A stretch of DNA of 64,000 nucleotides from Oscillospiraceae bacterium. GTDB lineage: Bacteria > Bacillota > Clostridia > Oscillospirales > Acutalibacteraceae. Below are positions 1-9,915 of this stretch, piece after piece. The notes beneath the pieces were generated by a model, which saw only the letters and a program-made list of their open reading frames with translations, was not told the origin of the DNA and did not search any database. Each line of letters starts with the position of its first letter. Position 1 is the first letter of the stretch. Position numbers and translations under genes: made by a program. The stretch lies in contig JAISUW010000054.1 of the NCBI GenBank assembly GCA_031271865.1, positions 1-64,000 on the forward strand. The letters run 5' to 3'.

Positions 1-214
1 AGCTTGTCAAGAATTTTTCCGAAAAAATGCAAAATTTGTCGAAACTACCAATACAGCACGCAATTGGTTCGGAATATTTTGGGAAAGTTGAATAAAAAAT
101 GTGCGGGCGTTTGCCCGCAGGGTGTACGGTACGAACCCTTACAATCTCCGTAAGTATGTAAGTTGCGGCTTTCGGCGTTTGCGAGCCGGACAAAGGCAAA
201 AAACCAAAAATAAC

Positions 215-243
215 TTGACAAAGCGTTACAAAAGTGGTAAAAT
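215..243 (+). promoter_or_regulatory. Sigma-70/SigA-type promoter upstream of remA-gmk-rpoZ-priA
   Basis: TTGACA, 17-nt spacer, TAAAAT. Confidence 0.7.
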
Positions 244-280
244 AATATATGCTGATTTTGGGGGATAAGGGGATGCAGCC

Positions 281-547
281 GTGCAATTCGCCAACGTAGG
301 TTTTGGGAATCTCGTCAGCGTTTCGCGTATCCTCGCCATTTTGGATGTGGAGAGTCAGCCGGTGAAGCGCTTGGGGCAGGAGGCTAAAGCGGCGGGTTTG
401 CTCATAGATGCTACGCAAGGCCGCCGCACCAAGAGTGTCTTGCTTCTGGACAGCGGGCACGTTGTCTGGAGTTACCTTGTTCCCGAAACGCTTGCCAAGC
501 ACTTGGGTTTTGATTCCACGAAAGAGGATGAGGGAGAGAAGCGTTGA
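281..547 (+). CDS. DUF370 / RemA-like regulatory protein
   Basis: 88 aa with NLVSVSRILAILDVESQPVKRLGQEA...LIDATQGRRTKSVLLLDSGHV, typical RemA/DUF370, upstream of gmk; GTG start. Confidence 0.85.
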   Translation: MQFANVGFGNLVSVSRILAILDVESQPVKRLGQEAKAAGLLIDATQGRRTKSVLLLDSGHVVWSYLVPETLAKHLGFDSTKEDEGEKR

Positions 548-1164
548 CCGATAACAGCAAAGGCTTGCTCGTCATCCTGTCCGGCCCCTCAGGTTCCGGC
601 AAAGACACTGTGATTACCCACGCGCTGGAAGAGATGAACGGCGTGAAACTCTCCGTCAGTCTGACAACGCGCCCCCCACGCCCTTGGGAGAAAGAGGGGG
701 AGGACTACTACTTCTGTACGAGGGAGCAGTTTCAGGACAAGATTGCCGCCGGGGATGTACTGGAGTATGCGGAATACAACGGCAACTTCTATGGCACACC
801 GAGAGAACCCGTCGAGGAATGGGTCAAAGCCGGCAACACCATGATTCTGAACATTGAGGTCATCGGTGCGGAGAAAGTCCGTGCACGCTGCCCCGAAGCC
901 GTGAGTGTGTTCCTCGTGCCGCCCTCCATGAAAGTCCTGGAGGAACGTCTCCGTGCGCGGGATACCGGAGAGAACCCGGAAGTCATTGCCGGACGTTTGA
1001 AAATTGCCGAGCGGGAATTGGGATGCGCCGGGCAGTACGACTATATCATTTGTAACGACGACTTAAAAGAGGCTGTCAAGAATCTGAAAGCCATCATCCA
1101 CGCCGAGCATCGGCGCACCAAACGCCAAATCGGATTTGTCAGAGAGGTATTGAAGAAATGCTGA
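544..1164 (+). CDS. gmk: Guanylate kinase
   Basis: LVILSGPSGSGKDTV P-loop and SLTTRPPRPWEKEGEDYYF. Confidence 0.95.
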   Translation: MTDNSKGLLVILSGPSGSGKDTVITHALEEMNGVKLSVSLTTRPPRPWEKEGEDYYFCTREQFQDKIAAGDVLEYAEYNGNFYGTPREPVEEWVKAGNTMILNIEVIGAEKVRARCPEAVSVFLVPPSMKVLEERLRARDTGENPEVIAGRLKIAERELGCAGQYDYIICNDDLKEAVKNLKAIIHAEHRRTKRQIGFVREVLKKC

Positions 1165-1355
1165 ACGTAGACCTTCGCAACGTGAGCGGAAACTATACAT
1201 CCAAGTATTCCTTGGTGATAGCGATTGCCAAGCGTGCCCGTGAGCACGTGGAGCGCGCAGAGATTGAGAAGACACCGCTTACGGAGAAACCGGTCACAAC
1301 GGCAATTAATGAATTGATTGCCGGTAAGATAGCCGTGATGGAGAATGATGATTGA
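1158..1355 (+). CDS. rpoZ: RNA polymerase omega subunit
   Basis: 65 aa, YSLVIAIAKRAREH...KPVTTAINELIAGKI; position after gmk. Confidence 0.85.
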   Translation: MLNVDLRNVSGNYTSKYSLVIAIAKRAREHVERAEIEKTPLTEKPVTTAINELIAGKIAVMENDD

Positions 1356-1402
1356 GGCTGTCCGCTTCGATGTGAGAGGGACAGCAAATACCGGAAGAAA
1401 CT

Positions 1403-3838
1403 ATGCAATTTGCCGCCGCAGCCCTTCAAGGCACCCTGTTTGCTTACGACAGGGTGTGTGACTATATCCTCCCGCCCCACTTGGAGGGAAAGGTTCAGCC
1501 GGGTTGCCGCATATCCGTGCCCTACGGTAAGAAAGAGGCGCGTCGGATAGCTTTCGTTTTATCTGTCAGCAACAGTTGCCCACAGGGGAATGCAGCTTCT
1601 TTGCTCTCTTTGGAAGACGGGGAACCGGTTTTGTCCGCTGAACAGACCGCATTAGGTCAGTATCTTGCGGAAACGTGCTTCTGTACGGTTTATGATATGT
1701 TGGATGCTATGCTCCCGGCGGCAATGAAGCTGAAGCCGCAAATCGTCTGGCAGATTCTCCCGCCGGAGGACGCGGCTCCGGAGACTTTTCTTCTGCCGGA
1801 GGAGAGAGTCATCCTCGAAGCCTTGCGCCGCACCCGCAGCGGTTTTGCAGAAGAAGCGGTTTTATTAAAGCGCGTCAACCGGCCAAACGGGCAGGCAGTT
1901 TTGGGAATGTTGGAAGAGAAAGGCTTTGTTTGCCGCCAAAACGCCGTGCGCCCGGCAGCAAAAGGGCGGGAGCGGGAAGCGCAGGAGGAAGCAGTGCTTC
2001 ATATTGCCCTCTCCGCTGATCGGTTGGAGGACACTGTTTTCACACCAAAGCAGCAAGCCGCTTTGGAAGTCATCCGCAGCGACGGGGCAGCAACCGCACA
2101 GGAAATCTGCACGTTAGCAGGGGTCAGTATGGCTATTGTCAAAAGCTTGCTGCAAAAGGGAATTCTGGAAGCCGTACCGCGTTGTGTGCCTGCCAAGGCG
2201 GTCACTATGGAGGCGGAGAGCTTATCTCCCGCACAGCTTGCTGTTTATACCGCCATCTTGGAAAAAATGAGGGAAGCGCGCCCGAAACCTGTCCTGCTCT
2301 ATGGTGTGACCGGCAGCGGAAAAACACGCATATATACCGCCCTCGCCGCCGAGGTGTTGAAAGCGGGAAAGTCCGTGCTGATTCTTGTGCCGGAGATTAT
2401 CCTCACGCCGCAGACAGCCGGCGCTTTCACCGACCGCTTCGGTGCCGGGACGGAGGTCTTTCACAGCGGGCTTTCCATGGCCAAACGCCGCGATGCTTGG
2501 GAGCGCGTCCGCTGCGGAGAGAGCAAGGTAGTGGTCGGGACACGCAGCGCGGTGTTTGCTCCCTTGCAGGACATCGGTCTGATTGTCATGGACGAGGAGC
2601 ATGACCCCTCCTACAAATCCGGCAACCCGCCCCGCTACCACGCCCGCGACGCGGCACGATTCCGCGCCGCAAAGCACGGCGCACTCCTGCTGATGGCCTC
2701 CGCGACACCTTCGGTAGAAAGCTATGCCAAGGCGGAGAAAGGAATCTACACACTCCTCTCTCTGACAGAGCGCTATGGCGGCATCCCGCTGCCGCAGGCG
2801 GAAACGGTGGATATGCTCGCCGCACCGCTTTCCTCTGCGCCCATGTTCTCTGTGCGGCTCTTGGAAGCCCTGCAGGAAACTGTCCAAAGCGGAAAGCAAG
2901 CCATGTTACTTCTCAACCGGCGCGGTTACAGAACCTTTGTGCAATGCCCCTCCTGCAGGGAAGCGCTGACCTGCCCGCGCTGTTCGATCTCTCTGACCTA
3001 CCACCTCGCGGAGAACCGTCTCCGCTGCCATCTTTGCGGCTATAGCAGGGACATGGACAGGGAGTGTCCGCTCTGCGGAAAGCCCGGTCTGCGCCTCTCC
3101 GGGGCGGGGACACAGTCGGCGGAGGAAGAGTTGCGCCGCCTGCTGCCCGCAGCCCGCATCGGTCGCTTGGATGCGGACGCCGCCGGCAAGAGCGGCTGCA
3201 GGGAGGAGCTGTTGGCTGCTTTCCGGAAGAGAGATATAGATATCCTCATCGGAACACAGATGATAGCCAAAGGTTTGGATTTCCCTGCTGTGGCACTCGT
3301 CGGTGTACTCAATGCCGACCAATCCCTCTTTCACGATGACTTCCGTTCCGGTGAGCGAATGTTCTCTCTCTTGGCGCAGGTCGCCGGCCGTGCCGGCAGG
3401 GCAGGGGAGCAGGGCTATGCCATTATCCAGACCAACAACCCCTACAATGAGATTCTCCGTATGGCTGCCCGACAGGACTATCCCGCGTTCTTCCAAACGG
3501 AGATTGAAATTCGCAAATTGCTGACCTATCCGCCGTATTGTTCTCTCTGCACGCTCTCGGTTTGCAGTAATGATGATTCCAAAGCGGACGGTGCTATCCG
3601 GTTTCTTCTCCTCAAGCTCAAGGAACTGCTGAAAACAGAAAGCTATGCTGCGCAGAAAGTAATGATATTGGGTCCGGCTCCCGCTTCTATCCCGAAGCAA
3701 GGCGGGAAATTCTACAAGCAGCTTGTCCTAAAATGCCGCACAGGAAAAGTCTTTACGGCTATGCTGCGGGAATTGCTTGCAGCCTTTTACGCCAATGCAG
3801 CTTTTCGGCAAGTCACAGCCTTTGCGGACATAGAATAA
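1403..3838 (+). CDS. priA: Primosomal protein N' (helicase PriA)
   Basis: GVTGSGKTRIY, DEEHD, zinc-binding Cys pairs CPSCREALTCPRC...CHLCGY, QVAGRAGRAG. Confidence 0.95.
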   Translation: MQFAAAALQGTLFAYDRVCDYILPPHLEGKVQPGCRISVPYGKKEARRIAFVLSVSNSCPQGNAASLLSLEDGEPVLSAEQTALGQYLAETCFCTVYDMLDAMLPAAMKLKPQIVWQILPPEDAAPETFLLPEERVILEALRRTRSGFAEEAVLLKRVNRPNGQAVLGMLEEKGFVCRQNAVRPAAKGREREAQEEAVLHIALSADRLEDTVFTPKQQAALEVIRSDGAATAQEICTLAGVSMAIVKSLLQKGILEAVPRCVPAKAVTMEAESLSPAQLAVYTAILEKMREARPKPVLLYGVTGSGKTRIYTALAAEVLKAGKSVLILVPEIILTPQTAGAFTDRFGAGTEVFHSGLSMAKRRDAWERVRCGESKVVVGTRSAVFAPLQDIGLIVMDEEHDPSYKSGNPPRYHARDAARFRAAKHGALLLMASATPSVESYAKAEKGIYTLLSLTERYGGIPLPQAETVDMLAAPLSSAPMFSVRLLEALQETVQSGKQAMLLLNRRGYRTFVQCPSCREALTCPRCSISLTYHLAENRLRCHLCGYSRDMDRECPLCGKPGLRLSGAGTQSAEEELRRLLPAARIGRLDADAAGKSGCREELLAAFRKRDIDILIGTQMIAKGLDFPAVALVGVLNADQSLFHDDFRSGERMFSLLAQVAGRAGRAGEQGYAIIQTNNPYNEILRMAARQDYPAFFQTEIEIRKLLTYPPYCSLCTLSVCSNDDSKADGAIRFLLLKLKELLKTESYAAQKVMILGPAPASIPKQGGKFYKQLVLKCRTGKVFTAMLRELLAAFYANAAFRQVTAFADIE

Positions 3839-3927
3839 AACCCTTGGTATCCCCCGCACCCTCCCGCAAATTTGCACATACTATAACAATAGTATCCCAT
3901 CCAAGTAACATAAAGGAAGGCATCCCA

Positions 3928-4386
3928 ATGGCAATCCGAAACATCTTAGACGGCGAGGACTCCATTCTCTACAAAAAAAGCAGACCCGTGGAACTGTTCG
4001 ATGCACGGTTGGGGATTCTGCTTGACGATATGACCGAGACCATGCGCAAAGCAGAAGGCGTGGGCTTGGCAGCCGTGCAGGTCGGCATTCTGCGCCGCTG
4101 TTGCGTGATAGATACCGGCAGAGGCGTTGTGGAACTCATCAATCCGGAAATCGTGCGCGAGTCCGGCAAGCAGGAGGAACAGGAAGGCTGCCTCTCTTTC
4201 CCCGGGGAGTACGGTGTCACCCGCCGCCCTGCAAAAGTTACCATCCGTGCCCAAGACCGCTACGGCTCTTGGCGCATGCACCAAGGGGAAGGTCTGCTCG
4301 CCCGTGCGTTCTGCCACGAAATCGATCATATGAACGGCATTGTGTTCAAAGACCGCGTGCCGGGGCGGAAGATATATAGAAAATGA
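3928..4386 (+). CDS. def: Peptide deformylase
   Basis: GVGLAAVQVG, EGCLSFPG, CHEIDHMNGI motifs; ATG at 3928 after AAAGGAAGG. Confidence 0.93.
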   Translation: MAIRNILDGEDSILYKKSRPVELFDARLGILLDDMTETMRKAEGVGLAAVQVGILRRCCVIDTGRGVVELINPEIVRESGKQEEQEGCLSFPGEYGVTRRPAKVTIRAQDRYGSWRMHQGEGLLARAFCHEIDHMNGIVFKDRVPGRKIYRK

Positions 4387-4416
4387 AGCAATGCTTCGTA
4401 TATGGAGCAATGCTCC
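4385..4416. repeat. Two tandem mini-hairpins sharing the GCAATGC core
   Basis: GAAGCAATGCTTC and GGAGCAATGCTCC six nt apart between def and fmt. Confidence 0.7.
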
Positions 4417-4452
4417 GTCTTCCCCTCGACACGTATCGGAAAGGATAGGCAA

Positions 4453-5334
4453 ATGCGCATCGTATTCATGGGGACACCGGCCTTTGCCGTAGCGAGCTTA
4501 GAGCGATTGGCAGCGGACGGGCATGAGATTCTTGCCGTTATCTGCCAACCGGACAAACCGGTAGGCAGGAAGAAGATTCTTACAGCGCCGGAAGTGAAGA
4601 CGGCGGCGCTTGCCATAGGTCTTCCTATAGTGCAACCGGCGTCACTGCGTGAAAATGCGGAGGTGTCAGCGTATTTGCAAAGGCTTTCGCCCGATTTGAT
4701 TGCGGTAGTCGCCTATGGAAAGCTTCTGCCGCTGGAAATTCTGGACTTGCCTGCTTATGGATGCGTAAATGTCCACGGATCTCTCCTGCCGAAGTATCGC
4801 GGGGCTGCACCGATACAGCGGGCGATCCTCAACGGCGAGACGGTCACCGGCGTTACGACGATGCTGCTCAATGCCGGTATGGACACAGGCGATATGCTTA
4901 TGCAGAGGGAGTATCGCATTCCATCGGACATGACGGCAGGGGAGCTGTTCGAGGTATTGGCACCCATCGGAGCGGATTTGCTGTCGGAAACGGTGACGGC
5001 TCTCCAAGACGGCACGCTTAACCCTATGCCGCAAGACGAGGCAGAGGCGACCTATGCACCGATGCTTTCCAAAGCGGATGCACCTCTGGATTTTTCTCGC
5101 CCGGCGCAGGCGTTACACAACCAAGTGCGCGGTTTGCAGCCTTGGCCGGGGGCGATAGCCGTTTTGGGAGGCAAGAATTGCAAAGTGATAAAAACGCGCA
5201 TAGCGGCAGATACTACGGATGGGGCACTGGTACTGCCCTGCGGCAATGGCACTTTTTTGGAAATAGGGACAATTCAGCCTGAAGGCAAAGCCCCCATGAG
5301 CGGGGCGGCATTCAAGAATGGGTATTTGCGATAG
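4453..5334 (+). CDS. fmt: Methionyl-tRNA formyltransferase
   Basis: MRIVFMGTPAFAVASLE, NVHGSLLPKYRGAAPIQRAILNGE. Confidence 0.95.
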   Translation: MRIVFMGTPAFAVASLERLAADGHEILAVICQPDKPVGRKKILTAPEVKTAALAIGLPIVQPASLRENAEVSAYLQRLSPDLIAVVAYGKLLPLEILDLPAYGCVNVHGSLLPKYRGAAPIQRAILNGETVTGVTTMLLNAGMDTGDMLMQREYRIPSDMTAGELFEVLAPIGADLLSETVTALQDGTLNPMPQDEAEATYAPMLSKADAPLDFSRPAQALHNQVRGLQPWPGAIAVLGGKNCKVIKTRIAADTTDGALVLPCGNGTFLEIGTIQPEGKAPMSGAAFKNGYLR

Positions 5335-5358
5335 ATTCAAAGAGGGAGGTCATTTCCT

Positions 5359-6063
5359 GTGGGTTTCGGAAACTACTATATGCCGATGTTTGACATATAC
5401 TTCCTGCTCTTTTGTCTTCCGGCAATGATAGCGGCGGCGGCCTGCCAGATATGGGTCAAGTCTGCGTACCGCAAGCAATCTTTGGTACGCAACTTCCGCG
5501 GCATGACGGGAGCGCAGGCGGCAGCAGCCGTCCTGCGGCACTATGGGGTCAGCAATGTACAAATCCGCCCGATAGCGGGTTCCCTGACCGACCACTTTGA
5601 CCCAAGGGACAACACCATCAACCTCTCTCAAGGGGTATACGGCTCCGCCTCCGTGGCGGCGGTCGGCATTGCCTGCCACGAAGCGGGGCATGCCGCCCAA
5701 CACGCCGCCGGCTATATCCCCATCAAAATCCGCAACGCCATACTGCCGGTCAGCAATATCGGCTCTTTGGCAGGAGTGCCGTTGGCGATTCTCGGTTTTA
5801 TCATGGGCTTCCAACCGCTTGTGACCATCGGGCTGATACTGTTTGCCATGGTCGCTGTGTTTCAGCTGGTGACACTGCCTGTGGAGTTCAACGCCTCCCG
5901 CCGAGCCATGCGTGTGATAGAAGAGGACGGCTTGCTGGAGGGGGAAGAGGCGCAAGGCGCAAGGAAAGTTCTTACCGCCGCTGCCATGACCTATGTAGCG
6001 GCTCTGGCGGTGTCCATAGCCAACCTCCTGCGCCTGCTCGTGCGGATGCACCGCAGAAGTTAG
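5359..6063 (+). CDS. Zinc metallopeptidase, YugP family
   Basis: HEAGHAAQHAAGY, TMs, MTGAQAAAAVLR; GTG start. Confidence 0.88.
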   Translation: MGFGNYYMPMFDIYFLLFCLPAMIAAAACQIWVKSAYRKQSLVRNFRGMTGAQAAAAVLRHYGVSNVQIRPIAGSLTDHFDPRDNTINLSQGVYGSASVAAVGIACHEAGHAAQHAAGYIPIKIRNAILPVSNIGSLAGVPLAILGFIMGFQPLVTIGLILFAMVAVFQLVTLPVEFNASRRAMRVIEEDGLLEGEEAQGARKVLTAAAMTYVAALAVSIANLLRLLVRMHRRS

Positions 6064-6071
6064 GGATATAC

Positions 6072-6096
6072 AAGGGATGGTGACCATCCCTTTTGT
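6072..6096 (+). terminator. Rho-independent terminator
   Basis: AAGGGATGG-TGA-CCATCCCTT followed by TTG. Confidence 0.65.
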
Positions 6097-6198
6097 TATT
6101 CACAAAAGATTTTCAATTAGTTCACCAATGAACTGTTTGGATAGAGTATAATTTATTTAGAAGAATAGACAAATGAAATACTGAAGGGAGATGCCGTT

Positions 6199-7743
6199 AT
6201 GGGCAAGCAAACCGTTCTGATTACCGGCGGGTGCGGGAATATGGGATGGTACACATTCCAAGAGCTATATAAAAGGAAAGACAAATTCCGGATTGTGCTG
6301 TTTGACTTATTCTCCAAGAACAACGTCCAAAAAGCCCTCAAGTACATAGGCGACCCGGCCGTTCGGTTTATCTGGGGTGACCTGACGAAGTATGACGATG
6401 TGTTGGAGGCCGTTACAGGTGCGGATTATGTGCTGCACTTAGGGGGCATGGTTTCACCGAAAGCGGACTACTTCCCGAAAGCATGCTTATACACCAATAC
6501 CAAAGCCGCCGAGAATATCATCCGCGCCATAAAAGCCCAACCGGATCCGGATGCCATCAAGACCTGCTATATCGGTACGGTAGCACAGACCGGGGAGCGG
6601 GATGCACCCATCCATTGGGGACGGACAGGCGATCCCATTAAAATCAGCGTCTATGACCACTATGCACTCAGCAAAACGGTCGCGGAGCGGATTTTTGCCG
6701 AGAGCGGCTTGAAGTACTGGGTAAGCCTGCGCCAAAGCGGTGTCCTCTACCCGGAGATTATCAAGAACTACGACCCCATCATCTTCCATGTGCCCATCAA
6801 CGGCGTCTTCGAGTGGGCGACGGTGGAGGACAGCGGACGTTTGTTGGCAAATCTGTGCAGCACCGATTTGCCGGATCACTTCTGGCGGAGTTTCTACAAT
6901 ATCGGCTCCGGGTCGGACTACCGTATCACAAACTATGAATTTGAGGAATTGCTGCTGACTGCCATAGGTCTGCCTGCCCCGAATAAGGTCTTTGATGCCA
7001 ACTGGTTTACGCTTAGGAACTTCCATGGGCAGTTCTATGCCGACTCCGATGTGCTGGAGAGCTATCTGCACTTCCGTGCGAACAAACCCATCGCGCAGTA
7101 TTTCAGCGAAGTAGCGGGGCGGCTGCCGGGGTATTATAAGCTCGGAAAGGCGGCACCCGGCGCAGCCATCAAACTCATGGGCATGAAGCGGCTGACCACC
7201 CAAGCCATCTGGGGTACCATGAATTGGATTGCTTCCGGGAACCGCGACCGTATCACAGCGTACTTTGGAAACAAAGAAGCCTGGGAGCGCATCGGCTCTT
7301 GGGAGGACTTTAAAATCTGGCGGCCTTCCGGCTTTGAGCGCGAGACTTCCTATGGGCATCACTATAAGCTCGACCACGGCTACCCGGAGGAGAAAGAACT
7401 GCAAGCGCTTACAACAGAAGAGCTGCAGGCGGCGGCAGCTTTCCGCGGCGGGGCGCTTCTCAGCGAGAAGTATGACGGCGACCCCTACAAACCGTTGCGA
7501 TGGAAGTCTGCGCAGGGGCACGAGTTTGAGATGACGCCGAACCTGGTGCTCAAAGGCGGTCATTGGTGTCCGCAGGAGTTGCCATGGAACCCCGAGGTAC
7601 CGGACAAGTTCCTTTGGGACTATGCAGCCGAGGCGGAACGAAATCCGTTCTTCGCGCAGGTCTGGTATCCCCTGCACACCCCGGAGGAGAATGAAGTCTA
7701 TACCGAGCGCATCTTCCGCGGCTTCAAGGGCTTTGAGGGCTGA
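6199..7743 (+). CDS. NAD-dependent epimerase/dehydratase (extended SDR) with a long C-terminal extension
   Basis: VLITGGCGNMGWYTFQEL Rossmann start, YxxxK (YALSKTVAE); about 200 aa C-terminal region beyond the SDR core. Confidence 0.8.
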   Translation: MGKQTVLITGGCGNMGWYTFQELYKRKDKFRIVLFDLFSKNNVQKALKYIGDPAVRFIWGDLTKYDDVLEAVTGADYVLHLGGMVSPKADYFPKACLYTNTKAAENIIRAIKAQPDPDAIKTCYIGTVAQTGERDAPIHWGRTGDPIKISVYDHYALSKTVAERIFAESGLKYWVSLRQSGVLYPEIIKNYDPIIFHVPINGVFEWATVEDSGRLLANLCSTDLPDHFWRSFYNIGSGSDYRITNYEFEELLLTAIGLPAPNKVFDANWFTLRNFHGQFYADSDVLESYLHFRANKPIAQYFSEVAGRLPGYYKLGKAAPGAAIKLMGMKRLTTQAIWGTMNWIASGNRDRITAYFGNKEAWERIGSWEDFKIWRPSGFERETSYGHHYKLDHGYPEEKELQALTTEELQAAAAFRGGALLSEKYDGDPYKPLRWKSAQGHEFEMTPNLVLKGGHWCPQELPWNPEVPDKFLWDYAAEAERNPFFAQVWYPLHTPEENEVYTERIFRGFKGFEG

Positions 7744-7756
7744 ATCTGCTTGAATC

Positions 7757-7780
7757 AGCGAGGGGCGAAAGCCCCTCGCT
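7757..7780. terminator. Bidirectional terminator between convergent genes
   Basis: AGCGAGGGGC-GAAA-GCCCCTCGCT. Confidence 0.7.
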
Positions 7781-7787
7781 GTCTGTA

Positions 7788-8855
7788 TCAAAGGCTTTCT
7801 ATTTCCCGAAGGAGGGCGGAGAGGGCTTCTGCCTCCGGTACTTTGTAAAGCGGTGTGCCTTTCTTAAAGAGGAGGCATTCGCCGATGCCGCCGGCGAGGC
7901 CGATATCCGCTTCGCGGGCTTCCCCGGGGCCGTTGACGGCACAGCCCATGACGGCAACGGTGATGGGTTTGGTGCAAGGGAGAAGCGCCTCTTCCACTTG
8001 GGAGGCAAGGGAGATTAGGTCTATGCGTGTGCGTCCGCAGGTCGGGCAGGAGATGACCACAGGACCTGTGCGCCGCAGTTCCAAGGCCCGCAGCAGGTTG
8101 ATAGCGGTACGTACCTCCTCGATAGGGTCAGCGGTGAGGGAGACGCGTATGGTATCCCCCAGGCCGTCCAGAAGGAGGGAACCGATAGCCGCCGCAGACT
8201 TCAGTATGCCGAGGCGTACGGTTCCCGCTTCCGTCAGACCGAGGTGCAGGGGATAGTCACAAGCCTGTGCCAGCAATCGGTAGGCGGCAACGGTAGCCGC
8301 GGGATGTGAGGATTTCAGCGACACCACAATGTCTGTAAAGTCATACTGCTCTAATAGCCGGATATGCCCCAAAGCGCTCTCGCACATTGCCTCGGGGTTG
8401 GGTGAGCCGTATTTGGCAAGAATCTCTTTTTCCAAACTGCCCCCATTGACCCCGATGCGGATGGGAATCTGCTTTTGGCGGCAAGCATCAGCGACCGCTT
8501 TCACACGGTCGGAGGCACCGATATTGCCGGGGTTGATGCGGATTTTGTCAACACCTACAGCGGCGCACTCCAGCGCCAAGCGGTAATCAAAATGAATATC
8601 CGCCACGACAGGAATGCGCAGGTTCTCTTTCAGTGCGGCAAAAAGCTGAATCGTCGCCTTATCCGGGCAGGCGGCACGGAGAAGTTCACACCCGGCTGCT
8701 TCTAGCGCTTTCGCCTGCACTATGTTGCCGGGAACATCCTCCGCGCGAATGGAGAGCATCGACTGCACACTTACCGGCGCACCGCCGCCGATTTGAAGCG
8801 CACCGACTTTGACGGCGCGGCGCAAAGGCAGGTGTGTTTCTTTTTGAGAAAGCAT
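7788..8855 (-). CDS. ispG: 4-hydroxy-3-methylbut-2-enyl diphosphate synthase
   Basis: VKVGALQIGGGAPVSVQSM, CPTCGRTRIDL, VMGCAVNGPGEAREADIG. Confidence 0.93.
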   Translation of the reverse strand: MLSQKETHLPLRRAVKVGALQIGGGAPVSVQSMLSIRAEDVPGNIVQAKALEAAGCELLRAACPDKATIQLFAALKENLRIPVVADIHFDYRLALECAAVGVDKIRINPGNIGASDRVKAVADACRQKQIPIRIGVNGGSLEKEILAKYGSPNPEAMCESALGHIRLLEQYDFTDIVVSLKSSHPAATVAAYRLLAQACDYPLHLGLTEAGTVRLGILKSAAAIGSLLLDGLGDTIRVSLTADPIEEVRTAINLLRALELRRTGPVVISCPTCGRTRIDLISLASQVEEALLPCTKPITVAVMGCAVNGPGEAREADIGLAGGIGECLLFKKGTPLYKVPEAEALSALLREIESL

Positions 8856-9054
8856 AGGTCTCCTCCTGCATTCGGTTTGTATCTGAATATAGTATAGCAC
8901 ATTTTATTTGTACGCGCAAGGGAAGGCGAAGCCTATCGTTTTTCGGAAATGAAAAATTTACAGTCTGTCAATCAAATTTGCGGCGAACATGATATAATAT
9001 ATATAGGCAATTTTGCCCTACAGTCAGTACCCGGCAGAACGGAGGGGTTTCGGC

Positions 9055-9909
9055 TTGTTTGGCTATGTACAAATCCATAAACCGGAACTTCGCTGCAGGG
9101 AATATGAACAGTACCGCGGTGTGTATTGCTCCCTGTGCCGTGTACTGGGGTGGCGGTATACGCCGGTTGCGCGGCTGTTTTTGAACTACGATGCCGCATT
9201 CTACGCACTGCTCTCTCTCTCGGTCAGTGCGCAATGCCCGCAGTTTAAGCAAACGGTCTGTACAGTGAATCCGCTGAAACGCTGCATGAAGTGTGCTTCT
9301 CCGGTCTTTGCAAAAGCAGCGGATTTGCTCATGCTCATGGCATATCATAAGTGGAGGGATGCCCTGACCGATGAGCCATGGTACTTGAAAGCCCTGATAT
9401 GCCTGCTTTGGCCGTTCATGGCACTTGCTTACCGAAAAGCGGTGCGCAAAGAACCTGCAATGGCGGCTGTTCTGCGCAAAACTATGGCAGCACAGCGCTT
9501 GACGGAACAGGAGAATGCTTCCCCGGACGCTGCAGCGCACCCTTCCGCCTATGCGCTCGGCGAACTCTTTGCCGGCATTCATCCCGAACTCCGGCATTTG
9601 GGGTATCTGTTAGGCCGGTGGGTCTACTTGACAGATGCCGCAGAGGATGTGCAGAAAGATAAAAAGTACGGCCGATTCAATCCTTTCCTGACCTGCGAAA
9701 GCAGAGGAACACAAGACAGTACCTCCTACAAAGAAGAACTCCTCAACGCCTCCGCAGACGCCCTCCTGACGGAATACGCCCGAATTGAGAACCTCGGCAT
9801 TCTAAAACGTTTTGCACCTATTATAGACAATGTCCTCACCTTGGGAACCGAAAACGCACAAAGGCGCGTATTGAAGCAGTTGCCCGCAAAACAAAAAAAG
9901 GAGAACTGA
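9055..9909 (+). CDS. DUF5685 family protein
   Basis: LFGYVQIHKPELRCREYEQYRGVYCSLCRVLG N-terminus; TTG start after GGAGGGG. Confidence 0.7.
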   Translation: MFGYVQIHKPELRCREYEQYRGVYCSLCRVLGWRYTPVARLFLNYDAAFYALLSLSVSAQCPQFKQTVCTVNPLKRCMKCASPVFAKAADLLMLMAYHKWRDALTDEPWYLKALICLLWPFMALAYRKAVRKEPAMAAVLRKTMAAQRLTEQENASPDAAAHPSAYALGELFAGIHPELRHLGYLLGRWVYLTDAAEDVQKDKKYGRFNPFLTCESRGTQDSTSYKEELLNASADALLTEYARIENLGILKRFAPIIDNVLTLGTENAQRRVLKQLPAKQKKEN

Positions 9910-9915
9910 TGCCCT

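Noticed and set aside
3733-3927. N-terminal extension of the def ORF
   Set aside because: Overlaps the end of priA; deformylase homology begins at ATG 3928 with a good RBS.
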